Source: Lentisphaeria bacterium UBA7640
GTDB taxonomy: Bacteria > Verrucomicrobiota > Lentisphaeria > Victivallales > Victivallaceae
Direction of reading: 5' to 3'
Assembly (NCBI GenBank): GCA_002483765.1
Contig: DLIO01000104.1
Coordinates: 1-27,772, forward strand
Length of the DNA stretch: 27,772 nt
Shown here piece after piece: positions 7,749-16,768 of the stretch (within the stretch, counting starts at the first letter, position 1; each line of letters starts with the position of its first letter). The position numbers were made by a program, and so were the translations under genes. A model generated the notes under the pieces. That model saw only the letters and a program-made list of their open reading frames with translations. It did no database searches and was not told the DNA's origin.

Positions 7749-8705
7749 TTATTTTTTAGGTTCTTCGGGAAATTTTTGTCCAGTAGTCGTGCAGAACTTA
7801 GCACCTGGCAAAACTGCTTTTTGGCAAAACTGGCATACTCCGTAAACTTTAAGTTTAGTGCCACAACCACTGCAGTACTCAACACCTGGGCCATATGCGG
7901 CAGTGCAAGCATGGCATATATGGCTATCACTGAAGACACGTTGAACAACCGCATCAGCCAGCTTATTGCCATCAACAGTTGGTTTATAGTCTTCAGACTC
8001 ATTTTTAACGTTCCGTATCGCGCTAAAAAGACGATCTTTAAGGTCTACCGAATCACCGCCCATGGTGCCTCCTCCAACGTAATTTTCGTCGCGGGTGTCA
8101 CCAAGCCATGAGTCATACAATACATGCAATAACGCATGTCGATCATCAAATTTACCATCACTCCAAACCTTGGCTTTCGCACGGTAATAATAGCTGGCAT
8201 AATAGTTATTGAAGCCCTCACCACCGCCAGAACGGTCTACTGCCATCTTGAAAAACGGTATCGCTTCTTTGTATTTTGGCGGCTTCATGTGTTGAACCAT
8301 GACAAAACCAGCATAGAACGGAATTTGAGAGTTACTTTTCAAATGTGGGTTATTACACGCTTTTGTCAGTATCTCAACTGTTTTTTCCGGGTCGGCTATT
8401 GAGATCATCAAAGCCCCTTCTTGATAGATTTTACCAAGATTCGGGTCATGAGACATCAAACGTTCCAAACGGCGGCTAACCTCGTCAACATTGCTTTCAT
8501 CGACAGTGTTGAGTGATCCGAGATAGTTTACAAAAAGCATCCATTCCATGTCGGAAATGAATTTTTGAAATCCACCCAGTGGCATACCGCTAATGGCTTC
8601 CTTAGATGGGGCGAGTTCCCTCTGTGTTGTATTTAGCTTTCCCCCGAGAATCCCGGCAACCAAACATGACACAATGATGATTATAATATGAATTACATTT
8701 TTCAT
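7749..8705 (-). CDS. membrane-anchored zinc-ribbon protein of the ABC module
   Basis: This 318-residue protein has an N-terminal hydrophobic segment at 3-22. Cys14 in I-V-S-C could fit a lipobox, but the hydrophobic run continues past it, so a membrane anchor is more likely. The middle (about 45-200) is helical and TPR-like, with the tyrosine-rich stretch NNYYASYYYRAK. The C-terminus holds two zinc-ribbon units. The first is complete (Cys264, 267, 278, 281). The second has Cys291, 294 and 305, but threonine at 308 where the fourth cysteine is expected. If the anchor is N-in, the ribbons face out of the cytoplasm, which is unusual. It is 23 bases after permease A and 15 before the repeat protein. 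The specific function is unknown. Confidence 0.8.
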   Translation of the reverse strand: MKNVIHIIIIIVSCLVAGILGGKLNTTQRELAPSKEAISGMPLGGFQKFISDMEWMLFVNYLGSLNTVDESNVDEVSRRLERLMSHDPNLGKIYQEGALMISIADPEKTVEILTKACNNPHLKSNSQIPFYAGFVMVQHMKPPKYKEAIPFFKMAVDRSGGGEGFNNYYASYYYRAKAKVWSDGKFDDRHALLHVLYDSWLGDTRDENYVGGGTMGGDSVDLKDRLFSAIRNVKNESEDYKPTVDGNKLADAVVQRVFSDSHICHACTAAYGPGVEYCSGCGTKLKVYGVCQFCQKAVLPGAKFCTTTGQKFPEEPKK

Positions 8706-8728
8706 TTTCAGTTATATCTCCCTGTTAC

Positions 8729-9460
8729 TTATTTAATGTCTTTGCGACTAAAAATTAAACTAGCCAGCGAAGATGCAAATATCGCATAGCAAATACCCCA
8801 TAACGCTACCATGACAACATATCGCCAGCTTACTGCATTATTGTAGACAGCTTCTGATTTAAAGTTGAATAACTCTAAATCAGGAATGATGCCACCATAA
8901 ATAATGGGCAGGTTGGACAACATACTGGTCGAATGGGCAAACCAGATTACCAAAACAGTAACGATTGGAGCGATGATCTCTGGTAATGCGATTGAGAACA
9001 ATACAGCAATAGCAGCCATTGGAATCAGTGAAAGAATGATCAGAATATGGTTCTGTAGCATAGCTACTCCGATAGGCTCGCTGAACGAAACATTAAAAAT
9101 CAGGAATGATCCGATGGCAACTAGTGCACATACGATAGCTCCAATCACGATATAACCGATCATTTTACCGATTAGATAATTGGTTCTTCCGAGCGGCTTG
9201 GAGAGCATGGTTGAAGCCACTCCTTCTTTTAGTTCCTTAGGAATTTCAAAGGTCAGTGAAATTATGACCAATACTCCAGTTATGGTGTTGAGAAATAGGG
9301 AAGCGTCAACTAAAAGCTCCTTGTGTAGGCCAAGCGACAAGACATCATAGTTTAATGCACTTGCGATCAGAACCCATACACAGAATACTAGAAAATAGAC
9401 GACTTTCAGACGTAGAACATTTTTCCATGTACTACCGGCAATTGCGATGATCTCATTCAT
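8729..9460 (-). CDS. ABC-2-type transporter permease (first permease of the module)
   Basis: This 243-residue protein has about six transmembrane segments. After the first two helices comes EIPKELKEGVASTMLSKPLG, followed by RTNYLIGKMI, the cytoplasmic loop pattern of ABC-2 permeases of the NosY/CcmB-like group. It pairs with the ATPase encoded upstream on the same strand. The start at 9460 has GAGG about ten bases upstream. A 264-base gap to the ATPase stop contains no convincing gene, so this gene may have its own promoter or lie in a long transcript with the ATPase. Four genes follow each other from here with gaps of 12-23 bases. Confidence 0.87.
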   Translation of the reverse strand: MNEIIAIAGSTWKNVLRLKVVYFLVFCVWVLIASALNYDVLSLGLHKELLVDASLFLNTITGVLVIISLTFEIPKELKEGVASTMLSKPLGRTNYLIGKMIGYIVIGAIVCALVAIGSFLIFNVSFSEPIGVAMLQNHILIILSLIPMAAIAVLFSIALPEIIAPIVTVLVIWFAHSTSMLSNLPIIYGGIIPDLELFNFKSEAVYNNAVSWRYVVMVALWGICYAIFASSLASLIFSRKDIK

Positions 9461-9724
9461 GTTTGATCAACCTCATTTTGTTTTTTTGTTTTATGGACGA
9501 ATGATAAACTTGCTTATCAGCGGTTAAAAGTTAGCTATAGCATTTGCGAGGTGAATTATGCTTTGTTTTTTTGCGAAGGGTGGAAGTACATATTTTTTAT
9601 TATGTGACATACCAGCGACGTGAAAAACATTCACAAGAACCACGGAAATATTAAAGATTATTTTAACGGCTATTTATAAACAAAATACCATGATTGCTAA
9701 ACTTTGCAACTACTTGTTGCGTGA

Positions 9725-10660
9725 CTAGACGGCACCATCTCCCTTGATTATTCTGAAGAAAAATTCTTCAAGTTTTTCGTGCGATGCGGAAATTTCGATT
9801 GCTTGTGGGAATTTTTTTGTGGCATCCTCCAGTTTTATTTTTATTTCATTACTATTATCAAAGGTAAGTACCCATGATCCATCATCGCGACGCGAAGTGG
9901 CGATGGCGATAGTAACTAATTCTTTCAGAGCTTCATCATTTTCAGGAGCAATGATCGCTTTGGTTCCTGATGCTGTCAATAGTTCATCAATCCGGCCTGC
10001 ACAGAGCATTTTACCTTTATCTAAAATCGCAATATGATCACAAATTTCTTCGACGTCGGAAAGAATGTGACTACTAAAAAAAACGCTAGTTCCTTTAGCT
10101 TGTTCGCCAAGAATAATTTGCTTAAATTCTTGTCTGCCGTATGGATCAAGTCCCAGCAGTGGTTCGTCGAGGATCAATAATTTGGGTTCGTTTAAAATAG
10201 CTTGAGCAACGCCGATACGCTGCAGCATTCCACGTGAGAACGAACCTATTTTATCACGCGAATGTCGAGACATTTTTACAGTTTCCAACACAGTTTCAAT
10301 ACGGTTAACGCGGAGATCTGAAGGTATTTTTAACAGTTTCGCACAGATATTCAGGAACTCAAAAGCAGTAAGCTGTGGACTGAAGGCTGGTGAGTCTGGG
10401 AGGAAGCCAATCAGTCCTTTGACCTCTACGTCATACGAAGGACGCCCCAATACCGTGGCACTACCGCTCGACGCCTTGATTAAATCCATTAAAATTTTAA
10501 TGGTTGTGGTTTTGCCTGCGCCATTGGGGCCTAAAAAACCATAGACAGAGCCTTTGGGAACAGTGATAGTGAGAGAATCGAGCGCGTGAGTTTTCGGCTT
10601 AAAAAGGCGCTTATAAACTTTGGAAAGATTATTGGTTTTAATTACTGCTTCCATTCCCAT
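9725..10660 (-). CDS. ABC-2-type transporter ATP-binding protein (CcmA/NatA type)
   Basis: This 311-residue ATPase has Walker A GPNGAGKT at 44-51, signature FSRGMLQR at 141-148, Walker B LLILDEP at 161-167, a D-loop GLDP at 170-173, and the switch histidine at 198. The Q-loop position reads FLPD (86-89), as is common in this exporter branch, where Glu or Asp replaces Gln. The C-terminal 80 residues form the domain typical of CcmA-like exporters. AGGTG lies six bases before the ATG. It heads the ABC module on the minus strand and is divergent from ddh. The cargo is not evident; export of a lipid, polysaccharide or peptide is possible. Confidence 0.9.
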   Translation of the reverse strand: MGMEAVIKTNNLSKVYKRLFKPKTHALDSLTITVPKGSVYGFLGPNGAGKTTTIKILMDLIKASSGSATVLGRPSYDVEVKGLIGFLPDSPAFSPQLTAFEFLNICAKLLKIPSDLRVNRIETVLETVKMSRHSRDKIGSFSRGMLQRIGVAQAILNEPKLLILDEPLLGLDPYGRQEFKQIILGEQAKGTSVFFSSHILSDVEEICDHIAILDKGKMLCAGRIDELLTASGTKAIIAPENDEALKELVTIAIATSRRDDGSWVLTFDNSNEIKIKLEDATKKFPQAIEISASHEKLEEFFFRIIKGDGAV

Positions 10661-10938
10661 AACATCACCTAGTTACGATTAAGGTTAAACTCGTGCTCAT
10701 AATTTTGCTACTATTAATAAGATGAATCATAAATCTATAAAAGCAAATAATTATCGCACTTTTTTTTAGAGCTCACTGAATATTTATGTGTCGTATCACA
10801 AACACTTCACTAACGTTGGGGAACAAATATTATTTTATACAGCTCGTTAATATAGAAATGTAGGATTAAAGAACTATTTTAATATTTTATCTGGAGAGGA
10901 TATATCAAAATCATAGAAATCTCAACTTGGAGTGTGAA

Positions 10939-11943
10939 ATGGCAAAAAAAATTAAGATAGTCATTGTTGGTTATGGCAATGTAGGGCGCGGTGTTCGTAC
11001 CGTAATTGAGGCTACCCAAGACATGGAGTTATGCGGCATTGTTAGCCGCGGCGTTCCACGCGTTAAAAAAGAGGTCGGCGAGGATATTCCCGTTATGAAT
11101 GTGGCGGATATCGAGTTATGGATACGTGAATTGCAACCGGATGTAGCCATCCTTTGTGGCGGTTCGAGTACGGATTTACCTGTCCAAGGACCAGAACTGG
11201 CGGCTCATTTATCGACGGTGGATAGTTTTGACAATCACGGCGAAATCGCTAATTATTTCACGAAGATGAACGAAACTGCTAAGAAAGCTCATACCATCGC
11301 AGTGGTTTCTACTGGTTGGGATCCTGGTATTTTTTCATTGGAACGTGTTTTGGCCTCATCATTTTTACCTGACGCGAAGGCCTACGGCTTTTATGGTTTA
11401 GATGAGTCAGGAGGGTTAAGCATGGGCCATTCCGACGCAATAAGGCGGATTCCTGGGGTAAAGGATGCTCGACAATATACTCATGCTAAGCCAACTACGG
11501 TGGACAAAGTCCGCTCTGGAGAAAATCCAACGTTGAGTCCGGGAGATATGCATTGGCGAGAATGTTTTATTGTGCTTGAAGACGGGGCCGATGCGAGTGC
11601 CGTTGAACAGACGGTCAAAAACATGCCCAACTATTTTGCTCCGTTTCAGACGGTAGTCAATTTTATCAGCCAAGAGGAGTTAGACCGTGATTTTTCAGGA
11701 TTACCGCATGGTGGTTGCGTAATTGCAGCGGGGACCGCCGCCGATGGTAGTTCTTCGAAAATCGAATATCATTGTAGTTGGGGAAGCAATCCTGTTGCCA
11801 CCGCTAGCGTACTAGTTGCTCATGCTCGCGCAGTTATGAGGTTAAAGAACGAAGGAAAATCTGGAGCGTTTACTATTCTAGACATCCCTCCAGCATACCT
11901 TTCAGCGTTTTCGCAAGAAGAATTATTGAAAAAATTCATGTAA
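10939..11943 (+). CDS. ddh: meso-diaminopimelate D-dehydrogenase
   Basis: This 334-residue NADPH enzyme interconverts meso-2,6-diaminopimelate with L-2-amino-6-oxopimelate, the one-step branch of lysine and cell-wall diaminopimelate synthesis. It closely follows the Corynebacterium glutamicum enzyme as I recall it: GYGNVG (11-16) for dinucleotide, then VDSFDNH, STGWDPGIFSL, the substrate-site LSMGHSDAIRRIPGV, QYT, PHGG, and SGAFT near the C-terminus. I placed the start at ATG 10939, because an upstream in-frame TTG at 10927 overlaps the GGAG that serves this ATG. A diaminopimelate peptidoglycan is implied. It is divergent from the ABC module, with 23 bases to the next gene. Confidence 0.95.
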   Translation: MAKKIKIVIVGYGNVGRGVRTVIEATQDMELCGIVSRGVPRVKKEVGEDIPVMNVADIELWIRELQPDVAILCGGSSTDLPVQGPELAAHLSTVDSFDNHGEIANYFTKMNETAKKAHTIAVVSTGWDPGIFSLERVLASSFLPDAKAYGFYGLDESGGLSMGHSDAIRRIPGVKDARQYTHAKPTTVDKVRSGENPTLSPGDMHWRECFIVLEDGADASAVEQTVKNMPNYFAPFQTVVNFISQEELDRDFSGLPHGGCVIAAGTAADGSSSKIEYHCSWGSNPVATASVLVAHARAVMRLKNEGKSGAFTILDIPPAYLSAFSQEELLKKFM

Positions 11944-11966
11944 AATCATTTTAGGAGTTAATAACT

Positions 11967-12518
11967 ATGAAGAAGCTGATCCAAAAAACTTTTGTATGTT
12001 TGATGCTGTTAACAGGAATGTTTATTCATGCAGAAAACATTCCAGAAAGTCCCACTGAACAACGCGATTTACCGCCGCCAGTTGTAACCAAAGCTCCACG
12101 TGCGCACGATCGTCAACACTGGCAAATACTTGGTTGGGGTGTTTGGTTCGGAATTCCAAGAAAAGTTCATCGTAAAAATGTTCAAGGCGTTAAGTTGGGA
12201 TTGCCGGTTTCTTCTGGACGTTCTATTGTTCATGGTTTGGAACTGGCAGCTTTCTGCGCAGCTACCGATGATGTCTTTGGTATGCAACTGGCGCCAGTAA
12301 ATGTGGCAAAGCGGATGAATGGCTTTCAATGGGCATTAGTTAATCTTGCAGAAAAACATTCTACAGTTTTTCAACTTGGGCTGACTAATATTGCGGTTGG
12401 TGGTATTCAGATTGGCTTAGTAAATGTTGCCGATCACGCCAGCTTCCAACTTGGGCTGTTGAATTTTAATCCTCAAGGTTGGCTGACTTTTTTCCCATTT
12501 TTCAATTTTTCGCACTGA
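11967..12518 (+). CDS. secreted repeat protein, resembling the LA_2272 surface-repeat family
   Basis: This 183-residue protein has a clear signal peptide (basic start, hydrophobic core, A-E-N region near residue 22). From about residue 70 it is built of short alternating units: VKLGLPV, LELAAF, FGMQLAPVNVA, FQWALVNLA, FQLGLTNIA, IQIGLVNVA, FQLGLLNF. It ends in an aromatic tail, FFPFFNFSH. Such units suggest a beta-strand repeat in the outer membrane or on the surface and recall the LA_2272 surface-repeat proteins; that link is from memory and tentative. AGGAG precedes the start. It is 23 bases after ddh and five bases before the CYTH gene, so the three are probably co-transcribed. Confidence 0.7.
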   Translation: MKKLIQKTFVCLMLLTGMFIHAENIPESPTEQRDLPPPVVTKAPRAHDRQHWQILGWGVWFGIPRKVHRKNVQGVKLGLPVSSGRSIVHGLELAAFCAATDDVFGMQLAPVNVAKRMNGFQWALVNLAEKHSTVFQLGLTNIAVGGIQIGLVNVADHASFQLGLLNFNPQGWLTFFPFFNFSH

Positions 12519-12523
12519 TAATT

Positions 12524-13021
12524 ATGGGCAAAGAGATCGAACATAAATTTCTGGTGAAAAATGATCAGTGGCGTAATCAGGTATCAGGGTTTGTAGCTAT
12601 CCGACAAGCATATATTCGAACAAAACGTCAGCTATCTACTGTACGCGTTCGTATTGCAGGAAAACAGAGCTGGGTGACCTTTAAATGCGCCACCTCTGGC
12701 ATTACTCGTGATGAGTACGAATATCCGATACCACTAAATGAGGCTTTAGAGATGCTAAAAAATCTCTGTGATACAGAAATAATCGTTAAAACCCGTTACT
12801 TTGTAAAATATGATGACAAACAGTGGGTGGTCGATATTTTTGAAGGACGCAATGCCGGCTTAACTATTGCAGAACTTGAGGTGGCCTCAGAACAAGAAAG
12901 TTTTTCCATTCCACCATGGCTTGGTGCCGATGTAACATCAGATCATCGATATAGTAATTGGGCTCTGGCGATTACCCCTTATAGCGAATGGCCTGTACAG
13001 GGCACAAATGATATTTCTTGA
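12524..13021 (+). CDS. CYTH-domain phosphohydrolase/triphosphatase
   Basis: The 165-residue protein begins with the CYTH signature E-I-E-H-K (ExExK at residues 4-8). Later basic and acidic strands line the triphosphate tunnel (TVRVRI, WVTFK, VKTRYFV, WVVDIFEG, AELEV). CYTH proteins include inorganic triphosphatases, thiamine triphosphatase and class IV adenylate cyclase; the small single-domain bacterial ones are usually triphosphatases. The frame is open 15 codons further upstream, but ATG 12524 matches the family start. There is no good ribosome binding site, and the start lies five bases beyond the preceding TGA, so translation is probably coupled. Confidence 0.85.
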   Translation: MGKEIEHKFLVKNDQWRNQVSGFVAIRQAYIRTKRQLSTVRVRIAGKQSWVTFKCATSGITRDEYEYPIPLNEALEMLKNLCDTEIIVKTRYFVKYDDKQWVVDIFEGRNAGLTIAELEVASEQESFSIPPWLGADVTSDHRYSNWALAITPYSEWPVQGTNDIS

Positions 13022-13183
13022 TCACTGAATGCCGAAATGTGCTATTTTATACGCAAAATCGTGAAATTCACTATTAAAGAATCGTGCGATATTTTTGGTT
13101 GCGCCCCCACTACTTGAGGTGGTAGGTACAGAGCCACAAAAAAACATGACTTTTATCTGATGATGACATTCCGAAACAGACGA

Positions 13184-13208
13184 CGCATCCTGTAATAAAT
13201 CGGATGCG
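13184..13208 (-). terminator. hairpin in the convergent gap after rny
   Basis: CGCATCC (13184-13190) pairs with GGATGCG (13202-13208) over an 11-base loop, with further pairing outside it (ACGA against TCGT with one bulge). It lies just downstream of the rny stop and between convergent genes, so it may serve both. The T-run on the minus side (GTCTGTTT) is imperfect. Confidence 0.5.
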
Positions 13209-13230
13209 TTCGTCATATCGGAATAGTTTT

Positions 13231-14790
13231 CTATTTGGCGTATTCTACGGAACGGGTTTCGCGAATAATAGTTACTTTGATTTGTCCTGGATAATTCATC
13301 TCTTTTTCGATACGTTGGCAGATGTCTCTTGCTAACATCTGGGCATCGCCTTCACGAATTGACTCAGGAGTCACCACTACGCGAACTTCACGCCCGGCTT
13401 GGAGCGCAAAGCAACTCTCGACACCGTTAAAGCTTGTTGCTATACTTTCAAGCTGCTCCAGCCTCTTGAGATAGAGTTCGGTCGTTTCACTGCGCGCTCC
13501 GGGCCGTGATGCACTCAAAGTATCACATGCCATAATCAATACATCATAAAGGCTTTGAGGCTCAACTTCGCCGTGATGCGCGGCAACCGCATGAATTACA
13601 TCCTTGGCTTCATTGTGTTTGCGTAAAATATCAGCGCCGATGGCAGCATGCGAACCTTCAACTTCATGATCAACAGCTTTGCCAAGGTCATGAAACAGAC
13701 CAATGCGTTTGGCTTTTTGTTCATCCAATCCCAACTCTGAGGCAATCATGCCCATAAAGTACGATGCTTCCAGTGAATGTTGCAAAACATTCTGTGAAAA
13801 ACTGTAACGATACTTAAGCCGTCCCAATAACTTTAGCACATGTGGGGCAACGCCTTGAATGCCAGCCTCAAGTACGGCTGCTTCGCCAGCGGAAAATAGT
13901 TCTTCGTCAAGTTCTGTTGCAACTTTTTTCGCCATCTCTTCAATTCGGGTTGGATGGATACGGCCGTCGACGATCAATCGTTCCAACACTTGACGTGCAA
14001 TCTCTTTCCGCACTGGATCAAAGCATGAGATCACGACTGCTTCAGGAGTATCATCAATCAAGATGCTGACCCCGGTAGCCGCTTCGAGGGCACGAATATT
14101 GCGGCCTTCACGACCAATAATACGGCCTTTCATTTCATCATTAGGCAGTGGAATAGTTGCTGTCGTGCGCTCATAAGTGCAATCTGAAGCATAGCGTTGA
14201 ATGGCATAAGTGAGAATACGTCGCGCCTCTCGTTCGGCTCTTTGTTTGGTCTCTTCTAATAAGTTACGAACCATCAATCCAGACTCATTTTGGACTTCAT
14301 TTTTCAGTTTTTCCAGTAGTATATTTCTGGCTTCTTCACGGTTCATGGCAGCAATGCGTTCTAACTCATCAATTTGTCGCCCAATTTTTTGTTGCAATTC
14401 CAATTCACGCTGATTCAGGCGCTCCTTAGTTGCATCCATATCATGTTCTTTTTTCTCAAAAGAAAGGATTTTGTTGTCAAGCAGATCAGACTTCTTTTCT
14501 AATGTCTCTTCGCGCGATGCCAATCTTTTTTCGATTACCAATTGCTCCTTACGCCTTTCGCGTATCTCTTCATCGGCCTCTTCTTTGATTTTAAGCAATT
14601 CGCTTTTAGCGGTAACTTTTGCTTCTCGTTGAATGTGTTCAGCTTCTTTTTCTGCTTCCAGACGTATTCTGTTGGCAATATTAAGCGCTGAAGACTTCCG
14701 CGTTACCATCAATGCAGTCATAATTGCTGACACCAAAATACCGCCTGCAATAATTCCCATGCAAACGGCAAAAACAGTTTCATAGTTCAT
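13231..14790 (-). CDS. rny: ribonuclease Y
   Basis: This 519-residue, membrane-tethered endoribonuclease starts mRNA decay in bacteria that use RNase Y. It has one transmembrane helix at about 5-29, a long charged coiled coil at about 35-200, a KH RNA-binding domain with GRIIGREGRN at 222-231, and an HD domain with SQNVLQHSLEA at 332-342, the HD pair His367-Asp368 and HH at 405-406. Length and order are standard. The ATG overlaps the TGA of the cyclo-ligase gene by four bases (ATGA), so translation is coupled. It is last in the rarA operon, and a hairpin follows its stop. Confidence 0.96.
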   Translation of the reverse strand: MNYETVFAVCMGIIAGGILVSAIMTALMVTRKSSALNIANRIRLEAEKEAEHIQREAKVTAKSELLKIKEEADEEIRERRKEQLVIEKRLASREETLEKKSDLLDNKILSFEKKEHDMDATKERLNQRELELQQKIGRQIDELERIAAMNREEARNILLEKLKNEVQNESGLMVRNLLEETKQRAEREARRILTYAIQRYASDCTYERTTATIPLPNDEMKGRIIGREGRNIRALEAATGVSILIDDTPEAVVISCFDPVRKEIARQVLERLIVDGRIHPTRIEEMAKKVATELDEELFSAGEAAVLEAGIQGVAPHVLKLLGRLKYRYSFSQNVLQHSLEASYFMGMIASELGLDEQKAKRIGLFHDLGKAVDHEVEGSHAAIGADILRKHNEAKDVIHAVAAHHGEVEPQSLYDVLIMACDTLSASRPGARSETTELYLKRLEQLESIATSFNGVESCFALQAGREVRVVVTPESIREGDAQMLARDICQRIEKEMNYPGQIKVTIIRETRSVEYAK

Positions 14791-15380
14791 ATCCCGTTCT
14801 CTCCTTCATTCTTTAATTTAATAATTCCATTTTCAGTTATGGCGCTGTCTAGCGGTTCGTCATGAAGACGGTTATCAACCTCAGCAACCTCCTGAAATCC
14901 ATAAAAAATCCCGATTTTACCACCAGCTTCTTCTTTGAGTAACCGGTCGTAAACTCCCTTACCACGCCCTAATCGAAACCCGCGGCGGTCAAAAGCCACT
15001 CCAGGAATCAGCCACAGCATGTTTTGTCTTTGCATCGCAGGAGTCATTGATAAGCTTTCTTTTGGCTCCATCAAGCCATATTTGCCACAAATCGTATCCT
15101 GCAACGGATCGCGAATTTCAACCATTTCATATTCCACGTCACTGTCGCGGCAGCAACGCGGTACAAATACTTTTTTCCCGCTATTCAGGCAAAATGTCAG
15201 CGTTTCGTTGAGACATGGCTCAGTGCCATCGCTCAAATAAACTGCGACCATAGTCGCAGTTTTGAGTTGCTGCAAGGATTTCAGTACGAAATTAATCGCT
15301 TCATCCGCTTTTTCCCTGAATCCAGGGTCTAGGTTTCGGCGGAGCTCCAACATGTTACGACGCATCGCTGCTTTCGACAT
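14787..15380 (-). CDS. 5-formyltetrahydrofolate cyclo-ligase
   Basis: This 197-residue enzyme converts 5-formyl-THF to 5,10-methenyl-THF with ATP in folate one-carbon metabolism. The diagnostic block LIPGVAFDRRGFRLGRGKGV is followed by YDR, and the C-terminal HDEPLDSAITENG fits the family. The open frame continues 29 codons upstream inside rarA, but ATG 15380 is the start: GGAGG lies just before it and it follows the rarA stop by one base. The rarA / cyclo-ligase / rny order with a 1-base gap and a 4-base overlap indicates one transcript. In E. coli the corresponding gene is ygfA. Confidence 0.93.
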   Translation of the reverse strand: MSKAAMRRNMLELRRNLDPGFREKADEAINFVLKSLQQLKTATMVAVYLSDGTEPCLNETLTFCLNSGKKVFVPRCCRDSDVEYEMVEIRDPLQDTICGKYGLMEPKESLSMTPAMQRQNMLWLIPGVAFDRRGFRLGRGKGVYDRLLKEEAGGKIGIFYGFQEVAEVDNRLHDEPLDSAITENGIIKLKNEGENGI

Positions 15381-15381
15381 A

Positions 15382-16764
15382 TTATTGTTCCTCCGCAGAC
15401 AGTGGAGACTGATTCCTAGCGTTACGCCAGTAATCAATGCGCTGTCTGATCTTTTCTTCATATCCAAGAGCGCCCGGACGGTAATAACCCTTCGGGACGC
15501 CCATGTATTCCTGAGCTACAAAATGTCCGTCAAATGAATGTGGATATTTGTAACTCTCAGATTCTTTTTGCATTTTTCGCGCTCCATTGGAATTGGGATC
15601 GCGTAAATGTATGGGGATTGCTTGCACGCGTTCGTTTTCAACATCGTCCAGCGCTTCCCCGATTGCTAAATATGACGCATTACTTTTCGGTGCGGTGGCA
15701 CAGTATGTAACCGCGTGTGATAAAATTATTCTGGCTTCAGGCATACCGATCATGTCGACCGCTTGCATCGCAGATACCGCCAATTGTAGTGCTCGGGGAT
15801 CGGCATTGCCGATATCTTCCGATGCAAAAATCACGATTCGGCGTGCGATAAAACGAATATCCTCGCCAGCGTGAAGCATTTTAGCTAGCCAGTATACGGC
15901 TGCATCTGCGTCGCTACCGCGCATGCTTTTGATAAATGCGCTGGCAGTGTCATAATGGCCATCGTCGCCATAATTTATAAATTTTCGTTGAACCGATTCT
16001 CCAGCCTCTTTTCTACCGATAGAAATTATGCCAGAACTGTCCGGATCAGTCGTTAAAATCGCTAGTTCCAGTGCATTCAATGCCCGGCGGGCGTCGCCTT
16101 CGCAGACCGTGCTTAAAAAATCAAACGCTTCATCAGAGACTACAACTTTTTTATCAAGAAAGCCCCTAGAGTCGGTCAAAGTTCGCTCTAGAAGTATGCG
16201 AACATCTTCAGGTTTCAGACCTTCCAGTTGAAATGCTAAAGAGCGTGACAATAACGCCCCAATAATGTAAAATTGCGGATTGTGAGTTGTTGCCCCGATC
16301 AAACGGATATTGCCATTCTCGACATCAGCTAATAATGAATCTTGCTGGCTCTTGGAAAAACGGTGTAACTCGTCGACAAAAATAATAGTTCGACGCCCGT
16401 TAATGCTTTTTCGTGTAACTGCGTGTGCGATCTCTTTGCGGAGATCGGCGACGGTTGAAGTCACGCCAGATAAACGAACGAATTCGCTATCAGTGCGTAG
16501 TGCAATTAGTTCCGCTAGACTAGTTTTTCCAGTACCAGGTGGCCCCGATAAAATAATGGAGGCAAAGCGATCGGCATCAATGGCACGGCGTAATAATTTC
16601 CCAGGAGTGAGCAGGTGCTGTTGCCCGGCGTATTCTTCAAGATTACGCGGACGCATTCTCGCTGCCAGCGGTAAATCCGCCGAAAACGAGGATGAAGTTT
16701 TTGTTATGGTTTGCGAAGAATTCTTATTCTCCGCCAAAGCCATACCGAGTTTTAATTGTTCCAT
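15382..16764 (-). CDS. rarA: replication-associated recombination ATPase RarA (MgsA)
   Basis: This 460-residue AAA+ ATPase, related to clamp loaders and RuvB, acts at stalled replication forks. It has a variable N-terminal tail (1-33), then the MRPRNLEEYAGQQHLL box, Walker A GPPGTGKT at 74-81, Walker B DELHRF at 131-136, sensor 1 GATTHNP at 157-163, and LLSR at 171-174 with the arginine finger. The C-terminal tetramerisation region includes AVTYCATAPKSNA and the ending PKGYYRPGALGYE. GGA stands seven bases before ATG, inside an inverted repeat that could hide it. It is the first gene of the operon. Confidence 0.95.
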   Translation of the reverse strand: MEQLKLGMALAENKNSSQTITKTSSSFSADLPLAARMRPRNLEEYAGQQHLLTPGKLLRRAIDADRFASIILSGPPGTGKTSLAELIALRTDSEFVRLSGVTSTVADLRKEIAHAVTRKSINGRRTIIFVDELHRFSKSQQDSLLADVENGNIRLIGATTHNPQFYIIGALLSRSLAFQLEGLKPEDVRILLERTLTDSRGFLDKKVVVSDEAFDFLSTVCEGDARRALNALELAILTTDPDSSGIISIGRKEAGESVQRKFINYGDDGHYDTASAFIKSMRGSDADAAVYWLAKMLHAGEDIRFIARRIVIFASEDIGNADPRALQLAVSAMQAVDMIGMPEARIILSHAVTYCATAPKSNASYLAIGEALDDVENERVQAIPIHLRDPNSNGARKMQKESESYKYPHSFDGHFVAQEYMGVPKGYYRPGALGYEEKIRQRIDYWRNARNQSPLSAEEQ

Positions 16765-16768
16765 TGCT

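Noticed and set aside
7590..8111. 173-codon plus-strand frame opposite the two accessory genes of the ABC module
   Set aside because: It spans the boundary of two well-supported minus-strand genes and lacks a ribosome binding site and recognisable motifs.
9461..9724. 24-codon minus-strand frame (ATG near 9629) between the ABC ATPase and permease A
   Set aside because: No ribosome binding site and nothing family-like in the product; the gap looks like spacer or a secondary promoter region.
10927..10938. TTG at 10927 as start of the meso-DAP dehydrogenase
   Set aside because: The TTG overlaps GGAG, which is ideally spaced for ATG 10939, and the family begins at that ATG.
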